Source: Antilocapra americana (Eukaryota > Chordata > Mammalia > Artiodactyla > Antilocapridae). Taken from it: a stretch of DNA of 64,000 nt. The translations under genes and the position numbers were made by a program. The stretch spans positions 28,562,724-28,626,723 of the forward strand of contig ML662442.1 in assembly GCA_007570785.1 (NCBI GenBank), read 5' to 3'. Shown piece by piece: positions 55,896-64,000 of this stretch. Each line of letters starts with the position of its first letter. The first letter of the stretch is position 1. Under the pieces are notes generated by a model that was not told where the DNA came from, ran no database searches, and saw nothing but the letters and a program-made list of their open reading frames with translations.

Positions 55896-57485
55896 ACATA
55901 AAAATTAACTATAAATTGATGATGAACTTAAGTGTGAAAATCAAATTTTTATCTGATTAAAAGTGTAAAAATGTATTTTTCACATGGAGTAGGGATGTAT
56001 ATATTAAATGAGACTGATGAAATTGACTACACTGACAATCTCTGCATTCTCTTTTTCAAAAGATACCTTAAAGAAATTTTTAAAAAATTCACAAACTGGG
56101 AGAAGATATTCTTAATATTTATAACCTATAAGAAACTAAGATAAAGAATACATCTAGTTGAAATTAAAATAAGCTATGAAGGAAGTATAATAAAATTTCC
56201 CCACTGCACTGATAATCTGGAATTTCTTTTAGAGTAAGGATAGAAAATTCAGTGGTAGTATAGAAGCAATTGATATGCCTGAAAAGTTTGCCACCTTAAA
56301 ATTATAGAAACATTCTTCAATTAGCATTTCAATTAATCCAGAAAGACTCACAGAATTAATTACTGAGGATAAGAGATATATCACTAAGATTATTAAAGAG
56401 GAAGATGTCTCTGGAGTTCATTTGTAATACAAAAGTCCCTTTGGGTTGATGAGTTGATCAATATGCCATCTCAAGCCTTCCATGCCCATTAGCATGTCAG
56501 TGACTCTTGATTTCCATTATGATAATAATATACTATTATAATACTTAAGTTTAATTTTAGAATGGTTTGGATGATAACCATTGCTTAGCATGCAATTTCA
56601 ATGCTTAACATTATGTTCTCATGTATATTTGTCTTGGTGCCTTTACCACTTCAATTATAGTAGGCTAATAAGAGCAACAGAGAATAATATGCATATGCCC
56701 ATCACTATTATGTGAGAGCTAAATGATATCAGGATGTCATGTATGAATAAAAGTCCTCTAATTGTGTAACTACAGGAAAATGGCGGACTAAATTATTTAT
56801 CAGATTTTACACGGCAACATAGATATTCCAGATTCCAAAGCACCTGTGCAATACTGTCAATACACAAGTCTCACTGTGAAAAACAATTGAGTTTTTCAAC
56901 AAAACTTCAACTCATACAACGAATCAGTACTTTTGATTAAAATGTTATTGATTTTCTAGTCTTGTTTGTATTAACTTATATATTTGCTTTTGTCATTTAT
57001 GGCTATAAGAATTTGTTGTTTATACTTGTACATATTTAAGAATCAGTACAATAAAAGTAATTTAAATAAACATAGGGATATATTAACAGGTTTCATAATA
57101 GTATTCATAAACTACCTTTGAGAGATATACTTTGATATTTTTCATTCCTTTTATATCCTCATTTTCTTTCTAAGAATTGAGGCTATCTAAGAACTAAAAT
57201 GTTCTTCACACAGAGGCAAAATTAATAAGAAATCTCTAGACTTATTCATACTTCATAGTTTTCACTCTGATAATGGACCAAGAATCCAGATGTTCAGACA
57301 TTCTATTTTACCATCATTTTAAACTCAGAAGAAATTGTAATGTATCAGTTATTTTCTATTTTTAATTTTTAGACTTAATATTGGACTTGAGATGACCCTA
57401 TATTTGTCATAACTTAGAAAGTATTATGAATGAATAAGTAAATACATTTATGACACAACATGAGACAGAAACATACAGTAGAGAG
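55896..57485. other. Unassigned AT-rich sequence
   Basis: There is no gene, no long open frame and no repeat that I can name. Confidence 0.5.
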
Positions 57486-57622
57486 GGACTTCCTTCATAG
57501 TTCAGTGGTTAAGACTCTACACTTCAATGCAGGGGGCATGGTTTCAATCCCTGGTCAGGGAACTAAGATGCCAGATATTATGTGGCATTACCAAAAAACA
57601 TTTTTAAAATAAATAAAAAATA
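57486..57622 (+). mobile_element. CHR-2-type SINE (short form)
   Basis: GGGACTTCCTTCATAGTTCA head, TAGTTCAGTGG A-box region, GGTTTCAATCCCTGG B-box region, then GGGAACTAAGATGCCAG and an A/T-rich tail. It lacks the long repetitive body of the copies at 28.5 and 30.0 kb. Confidence 0.9.
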
Positions 57623-58285
57623 AACAAACATATACCACGGACACTTTAGGAGTGACAGCTCACCAGAAGAATCCATCTCTTTAACTACAGCAGGTTGTGA
57701 TTGCCGCAAGGTCTCATCTAAAATAACGTTTCCCACTAGAGGTATAATTTTCCTTTAGACAAATTTTGAATGAGTTTCTTGAACCCTCGAGGTAAACTGA
57801 AAGATTTACTGACCATTGAAAGTAAATGGAATCAGAAATAAATTCACTTTAACCTATCGAGTGGTTCTCATTATTCAAGTCCTACATTGCCATTAGAAAT
57901 AGCTGGGATCTGATTTGGCTATAAATTGTACATATATAAGTAGAAATAAAAAAGCATTGTTCTTTGAAAAATTTACTAGCACATTTTAGTACAGAATGGA
58001 ATCAATACCTAAAAACAAAATTATTGTTAAGACTATTGAATAATATGCTGTAACACAGCCACTTAATTAAGGATTTATTAGGATATAATAGCAATATTAA
58101 TTTTCTAAAGATACTAACAAATTCGGAGTCTGAATGCATGGATATTTATATGGCAACTTTTGAACTTAGAAAACTGATTCTCAATTAGATATTCAATATA
58201 TACTTACACAGCACTGTCACGTAAGTACTTTTAAATTTATTTAAAAGTCTTATGGTGTATACCAGATTGGTATGTGCCCAATATG
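57623..58285. other. Unassigned sequence
   Basis: No gene or named repeat was seen. Confidence 0.5.
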
Positions 58286-61184
58286 ACACTGGAGATCAGT
58301 GGAGAAATAACTCCAGAAAGAATGTGGAGGTGACTGGTGATAGAAGCAAGTCCGATGCTATAAAGAGCAATACTGCATAGGAACCTGGAATGTCAGGTCC
58401 ATGAATCAAGGCAAATTTGAAGTGATCAAACAGGAGATGGCAAGAGTGAACGTCAACATTCTAGGAATCAGCAAATTAAAATGGACTGGAATGGATGAAT
58501 TTAACTCAGATGACCATTATATCTACTACTGTGGGCAGGAATCCCTTAGAAGAAATGGAGTAGCCCTCATAGTCAACAAAAGAGTCCGAAATGCAGTATT
58601 TGGATGCAATCTCAAAAACAACAGAATGATCTCTGCTCATTTCCAATGCAAACCATTCAATATCACAGTAATCCAAGTCTATGCCCTGACCAGTAATGCT
58701 GAAGAAACTGAAGTTGAACGGTTCTATGAAGACCTACAAGACCTTTTAGAAATAACACCCAGAAAGATGTCCATTTCATTATAGGGGACTGGAATGCAGA
58801 AGTAGAAAGTCAAAAACACCTGGAGTAACAGGCAAGTTTGTCCATGGAGTACAGAATGAAGCAGGGCAAAGGCTAATAGAGTTTCGCCAAGAGAACACAC
58901 TGGTCATAGCAAACATCCTCTTCCAACAACACAAGAGAAGACTTTATATATGGACATCACCAGATGGTCAACACTGAAATCAGATTGATTATATTCTTAG
59001 CAGCCAAAGATGGAGAAGCTCTATACAGTCAGTCAAAACAAGACTGGGAACTGACTGTGGCTCAGATCATGAACTCCTTATTGCCAAATTCAGACTAAAT
59101 TGAAGAAAGTGGGGAAAATCACTTAGCCATTCAGGTATGACCTAAATCAAACCCCTTATGATTATACACTGGAAGTGAGAAATAGATTTAAGGGACTAGA
59201 TATGATAGACAGAGTGCCTGATAAACTGTGGACAGAGGTTCATGACACTGTATAGGAGATAGGGATCAAAACCATCCCCAGGAAAAAGAAATGCAAAAAA
59301 GCAAAATGGTTGTCTGAGGAGGCCTTACAAATAGCTGTGAATAGAAGAGAAGTGAGAAGCAAAGGAGAAAAGGAGAGCTAAACCCATTTGAATGCAGAGT
59401 TCCAAAGAACAGCAAGGAGAGATAAGAAAGACTCCTCAGTGATTAAAGTAAAGAAATATAGAAAAACAACAGAATGGGAAGGAATAGGTATCTCCTCAAG
59501 AAAATTACAGATACCAAGGGACCATTTCATGCAAAGAGAGCCACAAAAAAGGATAGAAACTGTATGGACCTAAAAAAAGCAGAAGATATTAAGAAGTGGT
59601 GGGTAGAATACACAGAAGAAATATACAAAAAGACTGCAGTGACCCAGATATAATCACGATGAGGTGATCATTTACCTAGAGCCAGATATCCTGGAGTCTG
59701 AAGTCAGGTGGGCTTTAAGAAGCATCACTACCAACAAAGCTAGTAGAGGTGATGGAATTCCAGCTGAGCCACTTCAAATCCTAAAAGATGATGCTGTGAA
59801 AGTACTCAATATGTCAGCAAATCTGGAAAACTCAGCAGTGGCCACAGGACTGGAAAAGGTCAATTTTCATTCCAATCCCAAAGAAAGGCAAAGCCAAAAA
59901 ATGTTCAAACTACTGCACAATTGCTTTCATTGCACATGCTAGCAAAGTAATGCTGAAAATTCTCAAAGGAGGGCTTCAAAAGTCTGTGAACCAAGAAATC
60001 GCAGATGTTCAAGCTAGTTATAGAAAAGGCAGAGGAGCCAGAGATCAAATTGCAAACATCCGCTGGATCATCAAAAATGCAAGAGAGTTAAAAAAAAACA
60101 ACTAGTTCTGCTTTATTGAGTATGCCAAAGCCTTTGACTGTGTGGATCACAATAAAGTGTGGAAAATTCTTCAAGAGATGGGGTTACCACACCACTGGAT
60201 CTGCCTCTTGAAAAACCTGTATGCAGGTCAGGAAGCAACAGTAAGAACTGGACATGTAACAACAGACTGGTTCCAAAAAAGGAATATAAACATCAAGGGT
60301 GTATATTGTCACTCTGCTTATTTAACTTCTATGCAGAGTACATCATGAGAAATGCTGGGCTGGAGGAAGCAGAAGTTGGAATCAAGATTGCAGGGAGATA
60401 GATCAATAACCTCAGATATGCAGATGACACCATGCTTATGGCAGAAAGTGAAGAGGAACTAAAGAGCCTCTTGATGAAAGTGAAAGAGGAGAGTGAAAAA
60501 GATGACTTTAAGCTCAACTTTCAGAAAACTAAGATCATGGCATCTGGTCCCATCACTTCATGGCAAATAGATGGGGAAACAATGGCTGACTTATTTTGGG
60601 GCTCTAAGATCACTGCAGATTGTGATTGCAGCCATGAAATTAAAAGATGCTTTCTGCTTGGAAGGAAGGTTAAGACCAACCTAGATAGCATATTAAAAAG
60701 CAGAGACATTACTTTGATGACAAAGGTCTGTCTAGTCAAGGCTATAGTTTTTCCAGTAGTCATGTATGGATGTGAGAGTTAGACTATAAAGAAACCTGAG
60801 CACCAATGAATTGATGCTTTTGAACTGTGGTGTTAGAGAAGACTCTAGAGAGTCCCCTGGACCTCAGAAAGACCCAATGAGTCCATCCTAAAGGAAATTA
60901 GCTCTGAATATTCATTCAAAGGACTGAAGTTGTAGCTGAAACTCCAATAGTTTGGACACCTGATGCGAAGAGCTGACTCATTTGAAAAGACCCTGATGTT
61001 GGGAAAAACTGAAGGCAGGAGGAGAAGAGGAAGACAGAGGATGAGATGGTTGGATGGCATCACCGACTCAATGGACATGAGTTTGCATGGGCTCTGGGAG
61101 TTGGTGTTGGACAGGGAGGCCTGGTGTGCTGCAGCTCATGGGGTTGCAAAGAGTCAGACATGACTCAGCGACTGAACTTAACTG
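58286..61184 (+). mobile_element. BovB LINE, most complete copy in the window
   Basis: About 2.9 kb of sense BovB runs from the end of the 5' leader (GGAGAAATAACTCCAGAAAG) through endonuclease, linker, RT and C-terminal region to CAGCGACTGAACTTAACTG. Roughly 35 bp are missing from the leader near 58325 and further pieces from the linker near 59490-59560. The coding region is pseudogenised (listed separately). Being nearly full length, it is the best copy here for dating and subfamily assignment. Confidence 0.95.
58401..61170 (+). pseudogene. BovB endonuclease-reverse transcriptase pseudogene
   Basis: The plus-strand frame opens at 58401 (MNQGKFEVIKQEMARVNVN). The endonuclease normally has ISELKW; here codon 25 is AAA (58473-58475), giving ISKLKW, so the presumed catalytic glutamate is lost. 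A one-base loss at about 58761-58766 shifts the frame just before the GDWN motif, which is still encoded at about 58783-58797. QIDYIL and SDHELLIAKFRLN follow in another frame. The linker is in frame 59388-59573 and the RT start in 59664-59942. FDCVDHNK appears near 60136, YADD at 60417-60428 just after an in-frame TAG at about 60399, and the C-terminus in 60432-60782 and 60963-61163. It is not functional. Confidence 0.93.
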
Positions 61185-61194
61185 AAAGTGAGAA

Positions 61195-61400
61195 AAACAG
61201 AGACTCTAATTTCAGCCCCTGGGCTTACTCTATGTTTAACTTTTGGTTAGCCATAAAAATCATCTGAGCATTAATTTTTTCATCTATAAAATACATAAAA
61301 TAGACATCATCATAAGTGACTGTCAGAATCAAGTGATATACTTACTGTAGGTGAAAATCCTAGCCTAAGCAAAGTTCATAGTAGTATAGTAATTACTGTT
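61195..61400 (+). mobile_element. MIR SINE fragment
   Basis: TTTTTTCATCTATAAAATAC (the 'CTCATCTGTAAAATGGG' region) followed by CATAAGTGACTGTCAGAATC and AAGCAAAGTTCATAGTAG fits the 3' two-thirds of MIR. It begins directly behind the BovB. Confidence 0.55.
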
Positions 61401-61477
61401 CCTTCCATGTCCACAATTATCCTTCCATCAGTAAAATGCAAATTATCATGTCTTATTTATGTATGAATTTTAAATAT

Positions 61478-61530
61478 AATCCCTGGCATGGGGAAACTCT
61501 TCAAAAATATTTGTTGAATGAATATGCATT
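61478..61530 (+). mobile_element. MIR/L2-type 3' tail
   Basis: CCCTGGCATGGGGAAACTCT followed by AAATATTTGTTGAATGAATA is the typical end of MIR3/L2-derived SINEs. It is short. Confidence 0.5.
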
Positions 61531-62133
61531 GTCAACTTACTGTCTAGGCTTTTATTTCTCAGTTGCTACCACAGAGAGGCAATAGAATTTTGATTAGACA
61601 ACTGTTTAAACAGATGGTAATTTGGTATTGAATGTTTTTCATATAGGGAAATTATAGTTGGAAATCTTAATTTTTCCAATTAAGGAAAATTGTTATATAG
61701 AGATGCACAGCAGATACATTGATTTAGCTTATATACATTAAATCAATGTATCCACTATACTTAAAATGAGACTATAATAACATTTAATATTTATATACAT
61801 ATTTACGGCTTACAAAATATTTTCACCTATAGTAACACATAAGGTCAGAGAAAAGCATACACTAAATACTGTTGGAAAGAAGAGAAACAATTTTTATTTT
61901 TTGCCAGAAATTTTAGAGGAGTTGCTGTTTAACGCTAAGAGTATATTATAGAAGTTTCCTATTTGACCTTATAAATTTGTATTTTACCTAATAGATTAAT
62001 ATGGTAAGAGTAGAGCTTCCTTGATTTTGCATCTTCCAATAAGTTTCATGGTTACAATAGATCCAATAAATCAAATTAGTTTGACATAATTCTGTACACA
62101 TTTCAAACTCAAACATAAAATAAGTTCTATTTT
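61531..62133. other. Unassigned AT-rich sequence
   Basis: No gene or named repeat was seen. Confidence 0.5.
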
Positions 62134-62171
62134 AAAAAAAATCATCAGGAGGAAAAAAAATCATCAGGAGG
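62134..62171 (+). repeat. Perfect tandem duplication of 19 bp
   Basis: The unit A8-TCATCAGGAGG occurs twice without mismatch (62134-62152 and 62153-62171). It probably arose by replication slippage. Confidence 0.95.
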
Positions 62172-62569
62172 AATAAAAATCAATTTTAGCCCATGTTAGA
62201 AAAGAACCTTCTTTGTGGTCAGTACATTTTGAAAGGACTTGAGTAATTTAAGTGATATATGTTTTATCATTTACTTTACCTTGTGATCTCTTTAAAAACA
62301 GAGTCATTTTTATAGTTTACTTCAATAAAAGTAACATTTCAAGTAAAAACACAGGCATATCAAAAAAGAAAATGTAAACAGTAAAAACAGAATGAAGATG
62401 TAAACATGTCAGAAGATATAATAATTTGGAATGTTACATTTGAAAACTCTTAAAAGGAAAATTCCCTCAATGTTCACATGGAAATCCAATATAGAACAAA
62501 CAAGGAGACATACCTGAAATATGCTGTTAAAAGTTATAATTATGGTTAACCAGATGGGCAGTAGAGACT
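62172..62569. other. Unassigned sequence
   Basis: No gene was seen. Confidence 0.5.
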
Positions 62570-62735
62570 GGCAGCAAACAGGAAAAGTTTTTTAATGTAT
62601 TGCTAATGTTCTGTTTCTTCACTCATGTGTTGTTACATGAGTATGTTCAATTTATGACAATTTAGCTTCACATTTATATGTGCTATCCTATGCATTCATT
62701 ATACTTTAATAACAAATTTTAAAAATAAAGGAAGA
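62570..62735 (+). mobile_element. Ancient L1M 3' tail
   Basis: ATTGCTAATGTTCTGTTTCT, TTACATGAGTATGTTCAATT and ATTATACTTTAATAACAAAT fit an old L1M 3' UTR end in sense orientation, finishing in an A-rich tail. Confidence 0.55.
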
Positions 62736-64000
62736 AAGAAACTTTAACAAATTCAAAGGAAAGAAGAATTAGATGACAAAGATCCATCAGATGCATAAAA
62801 GGAATCTTTAAGGAAGAAAATCAAAGTAAGAATAAAGAGAAAAGTACTAAAAATTATAATTCAAGAAAATGTTATGAGTAGCAAAAATAATTAAAATGGC
62901 ATTTAGATGCATAAATCATGTTCTTGAGAAAATAAATCCAGAATTACCAACACTGAAGCATACTCTCAAAAACTCAATAGAAGTTAAATAAAAAAATCTT
63001 GAGGCAAATATGTAAAAATACAATTAAAGGTCAAAGTAAGGGATTTTTTAAATTAATTAATTTATTTTAATTGGAGGGTAGTTACTAACAAATCTTCAAT
63101 ACTTTTCAAGCTCATTTCTTTAGGCCAGAAGAAGACAGATTAAAATATCAATATCAAGGAAAGAAAGATGAACTAGGAATATTATGTCTGCCAACAGTTT
63201 TTTAATATAAAGCCTACAGAAAAGTTATCAGTATGAAAGAACTCAAGAAATAGTGCTCTCATGAGTCTCTCTTGAAGAATTTATTAGTTGCACAAGTGTA
63301 CAAATGATTAGAGAGAAAGCAACATGAAGGCTAAAGTTAAGTATTTCATATGAGAGAGTGTGAATTGTAAAGAAAGTGTATGGTGTTTAACTCTAGTATT
63401 GCTGATAGAAGTAGTTGAAGGAGTGCCTGTGACATTTCCAAGGATAATTGCTTTGGGATTCAATCAACATTTAGTATATTCTTCTACTTGCCTAACACCC
63501 TTGAGTTTAACAGTAGTATTTATCTGCAAATTAAATACGTGCTGACCATGGAGTAGGAGGAGCAAGATGACCGGCTGTTATTTATGGAGGAAGCTTATCG
63601 ATAAAAAAGCAAAAAGAAAAAGACCAAAATAAGTAAAAATAATTGGGTAGGCAAATAGGTTTTCTCAAATAAAATATGACCAGAAAACTAAAAAGTACCA
63701 AAAACAGAGGGGCAACAAATTCAATGAGAAGAATTAATATCCTATCAGCAGAACAATAGCTATAACTGTTACAGAAAATTCATAAAAGTTCCATACACAA
63801 ACTTATACAAATACAGATTTTTTTTCAAAGTAAACATTCAATCAATGATATATACATATATATAGAAGCAATATATGGATGAAATGGCTTAGTAAACATT
63901 ACAGAAGAGTAAGAGAACCAGAAGACCAAACAAAGAAGTTCAATTCTATCACAAAGGAAAAAGGATTGACAAAAATTAAAATATATGGAATAGAGCTGGC
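62736..64000. other. A-rich sequence, possibly ancient L1/HAL1
   Basis: No host gene was recognised. The stretch 63185-63310, for example ATAAAGCCTACAGAAAAGTT and TCTCTTGAAGAATTTATTAG, resembles old L1 or HAL1 sequence in sense orientation, but with low certainty. The frame 63360-63545 has no motif that I recognise. Confidence 0.35.
63036..63090 (-). mobile_element. Short L1 3'-tip fragment, antisense
   Basis: TTAATTAATTTATTTTAATT followed by GGAGGGTAGTTACTAACAAA is the reversed extreme 3' end of a bovid L1. It is only about 50 bp long, similar in kind to the micro-insertion at 3123-3164. Confidence 0.55.

Noticed and set aside
1..64000. CRISPR arrays, phage, plasmid or bacterial operons
   Set aside because: No regularly spaced repeats and no prokaryotic-type gene packing; all coding remnants are mammalian retrotransposons.

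Overview
The window looks like a piece of a bovid (cattle, sheep or goat type) nuclear genome. The diagnostic signs are many copies of the RTE-family LINE BovB, its dependent SINEs (Bov-tA, BOV-A2 and BovA dimers), cetartiodactyl CHR-2-type SINEs and ruminant-type L1 tails. The background is AT-rich and non-coding. I see no convincing host protein-coding exon, tRNA gene, rRNA gene, CRISPR array or bacterial-type operon. Every reading frame with a recognisable product belongs to a retrotransposon and is truncated, frameshifted or interrupted. Family names rest on remembered consensus patterns, not on a database search, so subfamily assignments are approximate. The species cannot be fixed from the sequence alone.

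Layout. 1-3.1 kb: AT-rich sequence, then a 5'-truncated antisense L1 with an exact 10-bp target-site duplication (TSD). 3.4-5.8 kb: two BovB fragments in tandem. 5.8-9.2 kb: a less AT-rich stretch with a MIR, a BOV-A2 and a BovA dimer. 10-17 kb: very old antisense L1 fragments cut by SINEs, microsatellites and a MIR. 17-24 kb: AT-rich sequence with scattered SINEs and BovB tails. 24.2-25.5 kb: a BovB with its 5' part inverted. 26.4-28.9 kb: L1 ORF2 and older L1 debris. 28.5-30.6 kb: three tRNA-derived SINEs. 33-35.2 kb: antisense BovB beside an ancient L1 with an inverted 5' part. 35-42 kb: mostly unassigned sequence plus one well-preserved BovB 3' half. 42.4-44.5 kb: BovB inside BovB with an L1 tail inside that. 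46.9-52.1 kb: one ancient L1 broken by an L1-plus-BovB block and two SINEs. 52.2-52.8 kb: an L1 with an exact 14-bp TSD. 55.3-55.9 kb: an MLT1-like solo LTR split by a SINE. 58.3-61.2 kb: the most complete BovB, with endonuclease and reverse transcriptase regions. 61.2-64 kb: MIR and old L1 debris.

How the parts relate. L1 and BovB supply the reverse transcriptases. The SINEs carry tRNA-type pol III promoters (A and B boxes) and, for Bov-tA and BOV-A2, a BovB-like 3' end that lets them borrow BovB machinery. CHR-2 SINEs carry A-rich tails. The nesting order gives a relative chronology: old L1 and MIR, then MLT1 and CHR-2, then BovB, Bov-tA and young L1. The most interesting observations are structural: two independent 5' inversions of the twin-priming type, one in BovB and one in L1; an L1-BovB block apparently sharing one TSD; a roughly 42-bp insertion with a 12-bp TSD; and orphan SINE heads. 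I found no evidence of a novel multi-gene system.
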